Shown: positions 46,594 through 56,825, counted from the first letter of the stretch. The stretch is 64,000 nucleotides of DNA from Streptococcus australis (GCF_015553625.1 NZ_JADNGY010000002.1:62001-126000), one strand, 5' to 3'. Notes: a model not told the origin generated them from the sequence alone. Numbers and translations: made by a program.

Positions 46594-48771
46594 GTGAAAC
46601 CATCAATAGTAAACAGAATAAAATCAAACTGGACGCTGAAACGTCTAGGTAAAGTGGCAATGACAGTGGCTTTCACACTTGTGATTGCCATTTTTCTTTT
46701 AGCCATGCTGGGAACGGTGGTTCAAGCTGCGGGCTTGGTAGATGATACGGTCAATGTGGCAAATGAATACAGCCGATACCCACTTGAAAACTATCAACTG
46801 GATTTTTATGTGGATAATAGCTGGGGCTGGCTTCCGTGGAACTGGTCGGACGGGATTGGAAAACAGGTCATGTATGGACTATATGCCATTACCAATTTTA
46901 TTTGGACAATCAGTTTGTATGTTTCCAATGCGACAGGTTACTTAGTACAGGAAGCCTATTCCTTAGACTTCATTTCCGCTACAGCAGATTCCATTGGTAA
47001 GAATATGCAGACCTTAGCTGGTGTGAGTGCAAACGGATTTTCAACAGAGGGTTTCTATGTTGGATTCCTCTTACTCTTGATTTTGGTTCTTGGGGTTTAT
47101 GTTGCCTATACGGGACTGATAAAGAGAGAAACCACAAAGGCAATTCATGCCATTATGAATTTTGTGCTGGTGTTTATCCTATCGGCTTCCTTTATTGCCT
47201 ACGCTCCCGACTACATTAAAAAAATCAATGACTTTTCATCAGACATCAGTAATGCCAGTTTATCACTTGGCACGAAGATTGTCATGCCCCATTCCGATAG
47301 TCAAGGCAAGGACAGCGTGGACTTAATCAGAGATAGCCTGTTTTCCATACAGGTTCAGCAACCGTGGCTACTGCTTCAATACAACAGTTCAGACATTGAA
47401 AGTATCGGTATTGACCGTGTGGAAAGCCTGCTCTCCACCAGCCCAGATTCCAACAATGGCGAAGACAGAGAAAAAATTGTTGCGGAAGAAATTGAAGACA
47501 GAAGCAATACCAATCTAACCATTACAAAGACCATTAACCGTTTAGGTACAGTCTTCTTCCTATTTGTCTTCAATATTGGGATTTCCATATTTGTATTCCT
47601 ATTAACAGGAATCATGATTTTCTCGCAGGTACTTTTTATCATCTATGCTATGTTTCTGCCTGTGAGCTTTATTTTAAGCATGATTCCATCATTTGATGGT
47701 ATGTCAAAACGAGCCATAACAAAGCTCTTTAATACCATTTTGACACGAGCTGGAATCACATTGATTATTACGACAGCATTTAGTATTTCAACCATGCTCT
47801 ATACCTTATCGGCTGGTTATCCGTTCTTTTTGATTGCTTTTCTACAGATTGTGACCTTTGCAGGAATCTACTTCAAGCTGGGCGATTTAATGAGTATGTT
47901 TTCTCTACAGAGTAACGATTCTCAAAGTGTGGGAAGTCGTGTGATGAGAAAACCTCGTATGCTTATGCACGCTCACATGCACCGTCTACAGCGGAAACTT
48001 GGACGTTCCATGACTACTCTAGGGGCTGGGTCTGCCATTGTTACAGGTAAAAAAGGACAGTCGGGTTCGGGGAGTTCTGCAAGGACACAAGCAGATCACT
48101 CCCGACCAGACGGAAAGGAAAAATCAACACTTGGAAAACGTATCGGTCAAACCATCGGTACAGTAGCTGATACCAAAGACAGAATGGTAGACACTGCTAG
48201 TGGTTTGAAAGAACAGGTTAAAGATTTGCCGACCAATGCAAGATATGCAGTATATCAAGGAAAATCCAAAGTAAAAGAGAATGTCCGTGATTTAACCAGT
48301 AGTATTTCTCAAACCAAAGCGGACAGAGCCAGTGGACGCAAGGAACAGCAGGAACAAAGGCGAAAAACCATTGCGAAGCGTCGCTCTGAAATGGAACAGG
48401 TCAAACAGAAAAAACAGCCTGCTTCTTCTGTTCATGAAAGACCGACTACAAGACAAGAACAATATCATGATGAACAGACCTCAAAACAGTCTAATATTCA
48501 GACTTCATATAAGGAATCTCAACAAGCCAAACAAGAGCGTCCAGCAGTTAAGTCCGATTTTTCAAGTCCAAAAGTGGAACGCCAAGGCAATACCGTTCAA
48601 GAAAAAACCGTTCAAAAGCCAGCAACTTCAACCACTACAGCAGATAGAACTTCACAACGTCCAATCACAAAAGAACGTCCGTCTACTGTTCAAAGAGTAC
48701 CACTACAAAATACAAGAAGTAGACCACCAATCAAAACCGCCACCATTAAGAAAGTCGGTAAGAAACCATGA
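46594..48771 (+). CDS. Tn916 Orf15: VirB6-like channel protein
   Basis: 725 aa from GTG 46594. About eight hydrophobic segments in the first ~450 residues (KVAMTVAFTLVIAIFLLAML; GFLLLLILVLGVYVAYTGL; FFLFVFNIGISIFVFLLTG) precede a long basic, Gln/Lys/Ser-rich C-terminal tail (~270 residues) that is probably disordered. It forms the translocation pore. It overlaps orf14 by four bases. Confidence 0.93.
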   Translation: MKPSIVNRIKSNWTLKRLGKVAMTVAFTLVIAIFLLAMLGTVVQAAGLVDDTVNVANEYSRYPLENYQLDFYVDNSWGWLPWNWSDGIGKQVMYGLYAITNFIWTISLYVSNATGYLVQEAYSLDFISATADSIGKNMQTLAGVSANGFSTEGFYVGFLLLLILVLGVYVAYTGLIKRETTKAIHAIMNFVLVFILSASFIAYAPDYIKKINDFSSDISNASLSLGTKIVMPHSDSQGKDSVDLIRDSLFSIQVQQPWLLLQYNSSDIESIGIDRVESLLSTSPDSNNGEDREKIVAEEIEDRSNTNLTITKTINRLGTVFFLFVFNIGISIFVFLLTGIMIFSQVLFIIYAMFLPVSFILSMIPSFDGMSKRAITKLFNTILTRAGITLIITTAFSISTMLYTLSAGYPFFLIAFLQIVTFAGIYFKLGDLMSMFSLQSNDSQSVGSRVMRKPRMLMHAHMHRLQRKLGRSMTTLGAGSAIVTGKKGQSGSGSSARTQADHSRPDGKEKSTLGKRIGQTIGTVADTKDRMVDTASGLKEQVKDLPTNARYAVYQGKSKVKENVRDLTSSISQTKADRASGRKEQQEQRRKTIAKRRSEMEQVKQKKQPASSVHERPTTRQEQYHDEQTSKQSNIQTSYKESQQAKQERPAVKSDFSSPKVERQGNTVQEKTVQKPATSTTTADRTSQRPITKERPSTVQRVPLQNTRSRPPIKTATIKKVGKKP

Positions 48772-49769
48772 AGTTGAAAACTTTAGTGATTGGTGGTTCT
48801 GGATTATTCTTGATGGTCTTCTCACTGCTTCTGTTTGTTGCCATTTTATTTTCAGATGAACAGGACAGCGGAATTTCCAATATTCATTATGGAGGTGTGA
48901 ATGTTTCCGCAGAAGTGCTGGCTCATAAGCCTATGGTAGAAAAATATGCCAAAGAATATGGCGTTGAAGAATATGTCAACATACTTCTTGCGATTATACA
49001 GGTGGAATCGGGCGGTACTGCGGAAGATGTTATGCAGTCCTCGGAATCCCTCGGTCTTCCACCTAATTCATTGAGTACAGAAGAATCCATTAAGCAAGGT
49101 GTGAAGTATTTCAGTGAATTATTAGCCAGTAGCGAAAGGCTCAGTGTAGATTTAGAATCGGTTATCCAGTCCTACAATTATGGTGGTGGTTTCTTAGGGT
49201 ATGTGGCTAATCGTGGAAATAAATATACCTTTGAACTGGCTCAAAGTTTCTCAAAAGAGTATTCAGGTGGCGAAAAAGTGTCTTACCCCAATCCCATAGC
49301 CATACCTATCAATGGGGGCTGGCGATACAACTATGGCAATATGTTTTATGTGCAACTGGTAACGCAGTATCTTGTCACAACAGAGTTTGATGATGATACG
49401 GTACAAGCCATCATGGACGAAGCACTGAAATATGAGGGCTGGCGATACGTTTACGGTGGAGCTTCCCCGACTACTTCTTTTGATTGTAGCGGACTGACAC
49501 AATGGACGTATGGAAAAGCTGGAATTAACTTACCACGAACCGCACAACAGCAATATGATGTGACCCAGCATATCCCACTATCGGAAGCACAAGCTGGCGA
49601 TTTGGTTTTCTTTCATTCTACCTATAACGCTGGCTCTTATATTACTCATGTTGGGATATACCTTGGCAATAACCGTATGTTTCATGCAGGCGACCCAATC
49701 GGTTATGCCGACTTAACAAGCCCCTACTGGCAACAGCATTTAGTGGGAGCAGGACGAATCAAACAATGA
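48768..49769 (+). CDS. Tn916 Orf14: bifunctional cell-wall hydrolase
   Basis: 333 aa. One N-terminal transmembrane segment, then a lytic transglycosylase/lysozyme-like domain (~45-185, IQVESGGTAEDVMQSSESLG) and a C-terminal NlpC/P60 endopeptidase domain (~205-333). The latter has catalytic Cys in TSFDCSGLTQW and His in THVGIYLGNNRMFHAG. It opens peptidoglycan locally for the conjugation channel. Related to CwlT. Confidence 0.95.
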   Translation: MKLKTLVIGGSGLFLMVFSLLLFVAILFSDEQDSGISNIHYGGVNVSAEVLAHKPMVEKYAKEYGVEEYVNILLAIIQVESGGTAEDVMQSSESLGLPPNSLSTEESIKQGVKYFSELLASSERLSVDLESVIQSYNYGGGFLGYVANRGNKYTFELAQSFSKEYSGGEKVSYPNPIAIPINGGWRYNYGNMFYVQLVTQYLVTTEFDDDTVQAIMDEALKYEGWRYVYGGASPTTSFDCSGLTQWTYGKAGINLPRTAQQQYDVTQHIPLSEAQAGDLVFFHSTYNAGSYITHVGIYLGNNRMFHAGDPIGYADLTSPYWQQHLVGAGRIKQ

Positions 49770-49783
49770 GAAAGGAAGATTTA

Positions 49784-50701
49784 ATGATGAAATTTAGAAA
49801 AAATCAGAATAAAGAAAAACAGATACCAAAGGAAAAGAAACCTCGTGTCTACTATAAGGTCAATCCTCATAAAAAGGTTGTGATTGCCTTGTGGGTACTT
49901 TTAGGGCTTAGTTTCAGCTTTGCGATATTCAAGCACTTTACAGCTATAGATACTCATACTATTCACGAAACAACTATCATAGAAAAGGAATACGTTGATA
50001 CTCATCATGTAGAAAATTTTGTAGAGAACTTTGCGAAAGTCTACTATTCATGGGAGCAATCCGATAAGTCCATTGATAATCGAATGGAAAGTCTAAAAGG
50101 CTATCTGACAGATGAACTTCAAGCTCTCAATGTTGATACAGTACGCAAAGATATTCCTGTATCGTCTTCTGTAAGAGGATTTCAGATATGGACGGTAGAG
50201 CCAACTGGCGACAATGAGTTTAATGTAACCTACAGTGTAGACCAGCTCATTACAGAGGGAGAAAATACAAAGACCGTCCACTCTGCTTATATAGTGAGTG
50301 TCTATGTAGATGGTTCTGGAAATATGGTACTGGTTAAGAATCCGACCATTACCAACATACCTAAGAAATCAAGTTATAAACCAAAAGCCATTGAAAGTGA
50401 GGGGACGGTTGATTCCATTACAACCAATGAAATCAATGAGTTTTTAACGACGTTCTTCAAGCTCTATCCTACAGCGACAGCCAGTGAACTTTCCTACTAT
50501 GTGAATGACGGGATATTAAAACCAATCGGAAAAGAGTACATCTTTCAAGAACTGGTAAATCCTATTCACAATCGTAAGGATAATCAAGTCACGGTATCGC
50601 TGACAGTGGAGTATATCGACCAGCAGACCAAAGCAACGCAGGTATCTCAATTTGATTTGGTACTTGAAAAGAACGGGAGTAATTGGAAGATTATAGAATA
50701 A
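49784..50701 (+). CDS. Tn916 Orf13: TcpC-like transfer protein
   Basis: 305 aa from the ATG pair at 49784/49787 behind AAAGGAAG; a frame starting at 49766 overlaps orf14. A basic N-terminus and one hydrophobic segment (VIALWVLLGLSFSFAIF) are followed by two NTF2-like TcpC domains (ENFAKVYYSWEQ; NEFLTTFFKLYPTATASEL). A VirB8-like scaffold. Last gene of the transfer operon. Confidence 0.93.
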   Translation: MMKFRKNQNKEKQIPKEKKPRVYYKVNPHKKVVIALWVLLGLSFSFAIFKHFTAIDTHTIHETTIIEKEYVDTHHVENFVENFAKVYYSWEQSDKSIDNRMESLKGYLTDELQALNVDTVRKDIPVSSSVRGFQIWTVEPTGDNEFNVTYSVDQLITEGENTKTVHSAYIVSVYVDGSGNMVLVKNPTITNIPKKSSYKPKAIESEGTVDSITTNEINEFLTTFFKLYPTATASELSYYVNDGILKPIGKEYIFQELVNPIHNRKDNQVTVSLTVEYIDQQTKATQVSQFDLVLEKNGSNWKIIE

Positions 50702-50770
50702 CAAATATTGGTACATTATTACAGCTATTTTGTAATCACGTACTCTCTTTGATAAAAAATTGGAGATTCC

Positions 50771-50799
50771 TTTACAAATATGCTCTTACGTGCTATTAT
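50771..50799 (+). promoter_or_regulatory. tet(M) promoter
   Basis: TTTACA (50771-50776), 17 bases, TATTAT (50794-50799). This is the position of Ptet in Tn916, upstream of the leader ORFs and attenuator hairpins. Confidence 0.85.
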
Positions 50800-50830
50800 T
50801 TAAGTATCTATTTAAAAGGAGTTAATAAAT

Positions 50831-51062
50831 ATGCGGCAAGGTATTCTTAAATAAACTGTCAATTTGATAGTGGGAACAAATAATTGGATGTCCTTTTTTA
50901 GGAGGGCTTAGTTTTTTGTACCCAGTTTAAGAATACCTTTATCATGTGATTCTAAAGTATCCGGAGAATATCTGTATGCTTTGTATGCCTATGGTTATGC
51001 ATAAAAATCCCAGTGATAAGAGTATTTATCACTGGGATTTTTATGCCCTTTTGGGCTTTTGA
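50831..51062 (+). promoter_or_regulatory. tet(M) leader with attenuator and leader peptides (orf12)
   Basis: A 7-codon ORF MRQGILK (50831-50854, AAAGGAG upstream) overlaps stem arm GGTATTCTTAAA (50840-50851), which pairs with TTTAAGAATACC (50926-50937). The 28-codon orf12 (50976-51062, MLCMPMVMHKNPSDKS...) spans the terminator hairpin AAAATCCCAGTGATAA/TTATCACTGGGATTTT (51004-51041). Stalled or slowed translation under tetracycline is the accepted model for read-through into tet(M). Confidence 0.85.
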
Positions 51063-51077
51063 ATGGAGGAAAATCAC

Positions 51078-52997
51078 ATGAAAATTATTAATATTGGAGT
51101 TTTAGCTCATGTTGATGCGGGAAAAACTACCTTAACAGAAAGCTTATTATATAACAGTGGAGCGATTACAGAATTAGGAAGCGTGGACAGAGGTACAACG
51201 AAAACGGATAATACGCTTTTAGAACGTCAGAGAGGAATTACAATTCAGACGGCGATAACCTCTTTTCAGTGGAAAAATACTAAGATAAACATCATAGACA
51301 CGCCAGGACATATGGATTTTTTAGCAGAAGTATATCGTTCATTATCAGTATTAGATGGGGCAATTCTACTGATTTCTGCAAAAGATGGCGTACAAGCACA
51401 AACTCGTATATTGTTTCATGCACTTAGGAAAATAGGTATTCCCACAATCTTTTTTATCAATAAGATTGACCAAAATGGAATTGATTTATCAACGGTTTAT
51501 CAGGATATTAAAGAGAAACTTTCTGCGGAAATTGTAATCAAACAGAAGGTAGAACTGCATCCTAATATGCGTGTAATGAACTTTACCGAATCTGAACAAT
51601 GGGATATGGTAATAGAAGGAAATGATTACCTTTTGGAGAAATATACGTCTGGGAAATTATTGGAAGCATTAGAACTCGAACAAGAGGAAAGCATAAGATT
51701 TCATAATTGTTCCCTGTTCCCTGTTTATCACGGAAGTGCAAAAAACAATATAGGGATTGATAACCTTATAGAAGTGATTACGAATAAATTTTATTCATCA
51801 ACACATCGAGGTCAGTCTGAACTTTGCGGAAAAGTTTTCAAAATTGAGTATTCGGAAAAAAGACAGCGTCTTGCATATATACGTCTTTATAGTGGCGTAC
51901 TGCATTTGCGAGATTCGGTTAGAATATCGGAAAAGGAAAAAATAAAAATTACAGAAATGTATACTTCAATAAATGGTGAATTATGTAAAATCGATAAGGC
52001 TTATTCCGGGGAAATTGTTATTTTGCAGAATGAGTTTTTGAAGTTAAATAGTGTTCTTGGAGATACAAAGCTATTGCCACAGAGAGAGAGAATTGAAAAT
52101 CCCCTCCCTCTGCTGCAAACGACTGTTGAACCGAGCAAACCTCAACAAAGGGAAATGTTACTTGATGCACTTTTAGAAATCTCCGACAGTGACCCGCTTC
52201 TGCGATATTATGTGGATTCTGCGACACATGAAATCATACTTTCTTTCTTAGGGAAAGTACAAATGGAAGTGACTTGTGCTATGCTGCAAGAAAAGTATCA
52301 TGTGGAGATAGAAATAAAAGAGCCTACAGTCATTTATATGGAAAGACCGTTAAAAAAAGCAGAGTATACCATTCACATCGAAGTTCCACCGAATCCTTTC
52401 TGGGCTTCCATTGGTCTATCTGTAGCACCGCTTCCATTAGGGAGCGGAGTACAGTATGAGAGCTCGGTTTCTCTTGGATACTTAAATCAATCGTTTCAAA
52501 ATGCAGTTATGGAGGGGATACGCTATGGCTGTGAACAAGGATTGTATGGTTGGAATGTGACGGACTGTAAAATCTGTTTTAAGTATGGCTTATACTATAG
52601 CCCTGTTAGTACCCCAGCAGATTTTCGGATGCTTGCTCCTATTGTATTGGAACAAGTCTTAAAAAAAGCTGGAACAGAATTGTTAGAGCCATATCTTAGT
52701 TTTAAAATTTATGCGCCACAGGAATATCTTTCACGAGCATACAACGATGCTCCTAAATATTGTGCGAACATCGTAGACACTCAATTGAAAAATAATGAGG
52801 TCATTCTTAGTGGAGAAATCCCTGCTCGGTGTATTCAAGAATATCGTAGTGATTTAACTTTCTTTACAAATGGACGTAGTGTTTGTTTAACAGAGTTAAA
52901 AGGGTACCATGTTACTACCGGTGAACCTGTTTGCCAGCCCCGTCGTCCAAATAGTCGGATAGATAAAGTACGATATATGTTCAATAAAATAACTTAG
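51078..52997 (+). CDS. tet(M): Tetracycline resistance ribosomal protection protein Tet(M)
   Basis: 639 aa from ATG 51078, preceded by GGAGGAAAATCAC; an in-frame ATG at 51063 overlaps this ribosome site. An EF-G-like GTPase that dislodges tetracycline from the 30S A site. G1 [13 protein letters not shown]3 DTPGHMDF and G4 NKIDQNG are present, and the C-terminal domain IV/V segments end RYMFNKIT. No frameshift or stop; confers resistance if expressed. Confidence 0.98.
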   Translation: MKIINIGVLAHVDAGKTTLTESLLYNSGAITELGSVDRGTTKTDNTLLERQRGITIQTAITSFQWKNTKINIIDTPGHMDFLAEVYRSLSVLDGAILLISAKDGVQAQTRILFHALRKIGIPTIFFINKIDQNGIDLSTVYQDIKEKLSAEIVIKQKVELHPNMRVMNFTESEQWDMVIEGNDYLLEKYTSGKLLEALELEQEESIRFHNCSLFPVYHGSAKNNIGIDNLIEVITNKFYSSTHRGQSELCGKVFKIEYSEKRQRLAYIRLYSGVLHLRDSVRISEKEKIKITEMYTSINGELCKIDKAYSGEIVILQNEFLKLNSVLGDTKLLPQRERIENPLPLLQTTVEPSKPQQREMLLDALLEISDSDPLLRYYVDSATHEIILSFLGKVQMEVTCAMLQEKYHVEIEIKEPTVIYMERPLKKAEYTIHIEVPPNPFWASIGLSVAPLPLGSGVQYESSVSLGYLNQSFQNAVMEGIRYGCEQGLYGWNVTDCKICFKYGLYYSPVSTPADFRMLAPIVLEQVLKKAGTELLEPYLSFKIYAPQEYLSRAYNDAPKYCANIVDTQLKNNEVILSGEIPARCIQEYRSDLTFFTNGRSVCLTELKGYHVTTGEPVCQPRRPNSRIDKVRYMFNKIT

Positions 52998-53094
52998 TGT
53001 ATTTTATGTTGTTATATAAATATGGTTTCTTGTTAAATAAGATGAAATATTTTTTAATAAAGATTTGAATTAAAGTGTAAAGGAGGAGATAGTT

Positions 53095-53283
53095 ATTATA
53101 AACTACAAGTGGATATTGTGTCCTGTATGTGGAAATAAAACACGATTAAAGATAAGGGAAGATACTGAATTAAAAAAATTCCCCCTCTATTGTCCGAAAT
53201 GCAGACAAGAAAATTTAATTGAAATAAAGCAGTTCAAAGTAACTGTGATTACAGAGCCAGACGCAAAGACGCAGAGCCGATAA
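53095..53283 (+). CDS. Tn916 Orf6: cysteine-rich KTR protein
   Basis: About 62 codons reading N-Y-K-W-I-L-C-P-V-C-G-N-K-T-R, then CPKCRQENLIE: two CxxC pairs of a zinc ribbon. No ATG, GTG or TTG lies at the proper distance; AGGAGG (53081-53086) points to ATT at 53095 (or ATA at 53098) as a rare start. A downstream TTG at 53117 would remove the first residues of the ribbon. Confidence 0.75.
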   Translation: MINYKWILCPVCGNKTRLKIREDTELKKFPLYCPKCRQENLIEIKQFKVTVITEPDAKTQSR

Positions 53284-53317
53284 AATGAGATTAATACAAT
53301 CTCATTTTATCGGCTCT
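53273..53317. terminator. Bidirectional terminator between orf6 and orf9
   Basis: Perfect 20-bp arms beginning AGAGCCGATAAAATG (53273-53292 and 53298-53317) with a five-base loop and a T-rich right flank. It serves tet(M)/orf6 from the left and probably orf9 from the right. Confidence 0.9.
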
Positions 53318-53342
53318 TTCCGTTATGTATGGATTCTTTTAA

Positions 53343-53696
53343 TTAGTCTTCGATGTTTCTTGCTTCGTTGATACCGCTGGCTAAAGATTCCATTAAGGAT
53401 AGTTCTTTGTCTGTAAAGCTATCCATGTATTTCTCTATCTGTAATCGTCGGGTGCTTTTTACCAAGTTATTAGCAGGTAAGAAAAATTCATCAACGGAAA
53501 CATGAAGTAACGATACAAGGTCATAAAGAACTTGTATGCTGGGGTGTTGCCCTTTATTTTCAATATTAGTTAAGTACCGTGGGTCAATTTCAATCAATGC
53601 TCCCACTTGTTCACGAGTTAAACCTCGTTTCAATCGAGCTTCTTTAATGGCTAAACCAAAGGCTCTAAAATCATATTTATCTTCTTTTTTACGCAT
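53343..53696 (-). CDS. Tn916 Orf9 XRE-type regulator
   Basis: 117 aa. Helix-turn-helix in [38 protein letters not shown]. In Tn916 Orf9 is proposed to repress the orf7/orf8 promoter; transcription through orf7-int into the transfer genes is boosted when tet(M) read-through interferes with orf9. Divergent from orf7. Confidence 0.93.
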   Translation of the reverse strand: MRKKEDKYDFRAFGLAIKEARLKRGLTREQVGALIEIDPRYLTNIENKGQHPSIQVLYDLVSLLHVSVDEFFLPANNLVKSTRRLQIEKYMDSFTDKELSLMESLASGINEARNIED

Positions 53697-54200
53697 AGTA
53701 GACCACCTCTATACATTTTATTGTTCCTACTGAATTAAAAACAGGTATAGAAAAACGTGTTATATGGTTTATAGGTTTATATTTAATAAAAAGCACTACT
53801 AAACGCCAATAAAAAAAACCGTTATATGGTAGTGCTATTTACGCTGTTAAAATATTGTATATTACTTCCAAATGGCGGTTTGTTGGAGGTCAACGTCGCC
53901 ATGAAGTACATCATATACAATAAATTTCCTTACATTGGGTTCTTGTCAAAAAAAGTCGTCTATCTGCAATAGATAAGTACGTCCACCAATGTGGTTTTAT
54001 AAATCATATAGATAGAATAACAGAAGCATGTAAACAGAGAAATAAATCTGTTTATATGCTTTTTTGGCTATTCAGAACTTTTTTACAAAGTTTATTTATC
54101 AGTAATGCAACAAATCCCCCTTTCACATTGGGACTAAGAGTGAAAGGAGATAAACGAGCAAGGCTCACTTCCTTTCCTAGACAGAAAGGGGGTGAGAAAC
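53697..54200. promoter_or_regulatory. orf9-orf7 control region
   Basis: This ~500-bp gap holds no gene. AGCACTAC (53792-53799) pairs with GTAGTGCT (53829-53836). Further right, AAGCATGTAAACAGA (54024-54038) pairs with TCTGTTTATATGCTT (54047-54061) with one mismatch, followed by T5, a terminator-like hairpin on the plus strand upstream of orf7. This fits an attenuated leader for orf7-orf8. Confidence 0.6.
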
Positions 54201-54623
54201 ATGAAACCATCTTCTTTTCAGACCACAATAGAAAATCAGTTTGACTATATCTGTAAACGTGCTATGGAAGACGAGCGAAAGAATTATATGCTTTATCTTT
54301 CAAGGATTGCAAAGCGTGAGGTGTCCTTTTCGGATGTTGGCGATTATCTTGTTAGCCAGTTTGCGACAACAGATAACTATTCAACTGACTTTCAGATTTT
54401 TACACTCAATGGGTTATCAGTAGGCGTTGAAAATGATTTGTTGAGTGAAGCATTACGTGAGTTGCCAGACAAGAAACGTGAAATTCTACTGCTGTTTTAC
54501 TTTATGGACATGAGCGATTCAGAAATTGCAGACCTGTTGAAATTGAACCGTTCTACTGTCTATCGGCATAGAACCAGTGGACTAGCCTTAATTAAAAAGT
54601 TTATGGAGGAATTTGAAGAATGA
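54201..54623 (+). CDS. Tn916 Orf7: sigma-70-like regulator
   Basis: 140 aa from ATG 54201 behind AAAGGGGGTGAGAAAC. Region 4-like helix-turn-helix: LRELPDKKREILLLFYFMDMSDSEIADLLKLNRSTVYRHR. With Orf8 it activates excision and transfer gene transcription. Overlaps orf8 by four bases. Confidence 0.93.
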   Translation: MKPSSFQTTIENQFDYICKRAMEDERKNYMLYLSRIAKREVSFSDVGDYLVSQFATTDNYSTDFQIFTLNGLSVGVENDLLSEALRELPDKKREILLLFYFMDMSDSEIADLLKLNRSTVYRHRTSGLALIKKFMEEFEE

Positions 54624-54850
54624 AAACACAATATCCTATGATTCCCTTTCCTCTCATTGTAAAGGCAACAGATGGCGATACCGAAGCGATTAACCAGATT
54701 CTACATCATTACAGAGGGTACATAACGAAGCGTTCCCTACGACTTATGAAAGATGAATATGGCAATCAAAGTATGGTCGTTGATGAAGTCTTACGTGGAA
54801 GAATGGAAACCAGACTGATTACAAAGATTTTGTCATTTGAAATTAAGTAA
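54620..54850 (+). CDS. Tn916 Orf8: helix-turn-helix regulator
   Basis: 76 aa. IPFPLIVKATDGDTEAINQILHHYRGYI is the sigma-like region 2 signature of the Orf8/Orf7 pair. A hairpin follows at 54868-54897. Confidence 0.9.
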   Translation: MKTQYPMIPFPLIVKATDGDTEAINQILHHYRGYITKRSLRLMKDEYGNQSMVVDEVLRGRMETRLITKILSFEIK

Positions 54851-54867
54851 TATCCTCTCTCCTTTCG

Positions 54868-54897
54868 TGGAAGCGTGCTAAACCATTCCACGCTTCC
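54868..54897 (+). terminator. Hairpin after orf8
   Basis: GGAAGCGTG (54869-54877) pairs with CACGCTTCC (54889-54897). GC-rich, but no clear T run follows, so it may stabilise the mRNA rather than terminate it. Confidence 0.5.
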
Positions 54898-55015
54898 CGA
54901 ACAGGGAGGTTTGTTATTCCACCAAAGCATATTGAGCTTTCAATGTGTTTTGATAGGCTAACGAGCCATTGTTCTTTGAAAACTGAATAAAAGTAATCGA
55001 ATACGTTTCGATAAG

Positions 55016-55300
55016 AAAAGAGCCAACGGAACTAACCGCCATGACCTATCTTATAAAGATAGCGAGCGATTCATGTTAGTGATCCGAGAAGCAATCTTTA
55101 GCAGGATTGCCTGCAACGACATTCTTATCGTGATAATGATACTCCCATACAGTCAATAGTCCGAGCGTGATAAAACCGTCGCAGGCAATGAGTATGGCTA
55201 CATGAGAACCATGCAGGGGTGGAACTCCCGTGAGCTTTGCTAAAGCTGTTCGATTGCTGGTAAAACAACTTTTATGAAATCCAAATAAGTGATTTGGAAA
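55016..55300 (+). ncRNA. Structured untranslated leader upstream of xis
   Basis: About 285 bases without a plausible plus-strand gene. ATTGCCTGC..CGAC (55106-55120) can pair with GTCGCAGGCAAT (55178-55189) with a two-base bulge. Other GC-rich segments (AGGGGTGGAACTCCCGTGAG near 55220) suggest a folded RNA. The antisense frame here has no ribosome site. It is conserved in position in Tn916-type elements; function unknown. Confidence 0.45.
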
Positions 55301-55310
55301 GGAGGATTTT

Positions 55311-55514
55311 ATGAAGCAGACTGACATTCCTATTTGGGAACGTTATACCCTAACCATTGAAGAAGCGTCAAAATATTTTCGTATTGGCGAAAACAAGCTA
55401 CGACGCTTGGCAGAGGAAAATAAAAATGCAAATTGGCTGATTATGAATGGCAATCGTATTCAGATTAAACGAAAACAATTTGAAAAAATTATAGATACAT
55501 TGGACGCAATCTAG
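55311..55514 (+). CDS. xis: Tn916 excisionase Xis
   Basis: 67 aa, winged-helix excisionase: [28 protein letters not shown]. It binds near both ends to favour excision by Int. AAAGGAGGATTTT ribosome site. Confidence 0.95.
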
Positions 55515-55595
55515 CGTCGCCAAAGGGTCTTGTATATGATAAAATAGTATTAAGTCGTATCAAGGCTCTTTCCATAAAGGAAAGGAGCAAATGCC

Positions 55596-56813
55596 ATGTC
55601 AGAAAAAAGACGTGACAATAAAGGTCGAATCTTAAAGACTGGAGAGAGCCAACGAAAAGACGGAAGATACTTATACAAATATATAGATTCATTTGGAGAA
55701 CCGCAATTTGTTTACTCGTGGAAACTTGTGGCTACAGACCGAGTACCAGCAGGAAAGCGTGATTGTATCTCACTTAGAGAGAAAATCGCAGAGTTACAGA
55801 AAGACATTCATGATGGTATTGATGTTGTAGGAAAGAAAATGACACTCTGCCAGCTTTACGCAAAACAGAACGCTCAAAGACCAAAGGTTAGAAAAAACAC
55901 TGAAACTGGACGCAAATATCTTATGGATATTTTGAAGAAAGACAAGTTAGGTGTAAGAAGTATTGACAGTATTAAGCCATCAGACGCTAAAGAATGGGCT
56001 ATTAGAATGAGTGAAAATGGTTATGCTTATCAAACCATCAATAACTACAAACGTTCTTTAAAGGCTTCATTCTATATTGCTATACAAGATGATTGTGTTC
56101 GGAAGAATCCATTTGACTTTCAACTGAAAGCAGTTCTTGATGATGATACTGTCCCTAAGACCGTACTAACAGAAGAACAGGAAGAAAAACTGTTAGCCTT
56201 TGCAAAAGCTGATAAAACCTACAGCAAAAATTATGATGAAATTCTGATACTCTTAAAAACAGGTCTTCGTATTTCAGAGTTTGGTGGTTTGACACTTCCA
56301 GATTTAGATTTTGAGAATCGTCTTGTCAATATAGACCATCAGCTATTGAGAGATACTGAAATTGGGTACTACATTGAAACACCAAAGACCAAAAGTGGCG
56401 AACGTCAAGTTCCTATGGTTGAAGAAGCCTATCAAGCATTTAAGCGAGTGTTAGCGAATCGAAAGAATGATAAGCGTGTTGAGATTGATGGATATAGTGA
56501 TTTCCTCTTTCTTAATAGAAAGAACTATCCAAAAGTGGCAAGTGATTACAACGGCATGATGAAAGGTCTTGTTAAGAAATACAATAAGTATAACGAGGAT
56601 AAATTGCCACACATCACTCCACATAGTTTGCGACATACATTCTGTACCAACTATGCAAATGCAGGAATGAATCCAAAGGCATTACAGTACATTATGGGAC
56701 ATGCTAATATAGCCATGACGCTGAACTATTACGCACATGCAACATTCGATTCTGCAATGGCAGAAATGAAACGCTTGAATAAAGAGAAGCAACAGGAGCG
56801 TCTTGTTGCTTAG
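55596..56813 (+). CDS. int: Tn916 tyrosine integrase
   Basis: 405 aa. The N-terminal three-stranded arm-binding domain (GRILKTGESQRKDGRYLYKYID), core-binding domain, and catalytic domain with Arg in TGLRISEFGGL, HSLRHTFCTNYANAG, GHANIAMTLNYYAHA. Full-length and intact, so the ICE should be able to excise. Confidence 0.97.
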   Translation: MSEKRRDNKGRILKTGESQRKDGRYLYKYIDSFGEPQFVYSWKLVATDRVPAGKRDCISLREKIAELQKDIHDGIDVVGKKMTLCQLYAKQNAQRPKVRKNTETGRKYLMDILKKDKLGVRSIDSIKPSDAKEWAIRMSENGYAYQTINNYKRSLKASFYIAIQDDCVRKNPFDFQLKAVLDDDTVPKTVLTEEQEEKLLAFAKADKTYSKNYDEILILLKTGLRISEFGGLTLPDLDFENRLVNIDHQLLRDTEIGYYIETPKTKSGERQVPMVEEAYQAFKRVLANRKNDKRVEIDGYSDFLFLNRKNYPKVASDYNGMMKGLVKKYNKYNEDKLPHITPHSLRHTFCTNYANAGMNPKALQYIMGHANIAMTLNYYAHATFDSAMAEMKRLNKEKQQERLVA

Positions 56814-56825
56814 TAGTACAAATGA

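Noticed and set aside
51063-51077. Upstream ATG for tet(M) giving a 644-residue protein
   Set aside because: This ATG overlaps the GGAGG ribosome site and the orf12 stop; the standard start at 51078 gives the usual 639 residues.
54869-54897. Strong terminator after orf8
   Set aside because: The stem is good but lacks a T run. Transcription from orf7/orf8 into xis-int is expected, so I list it only as a hairpin.
55076-55327. 83-codon antisense frame upstream of xis
   Set aside because: No ribosome site, composition not protein-like, and it overlaps the start of xis; the region is better explained as structured leader.
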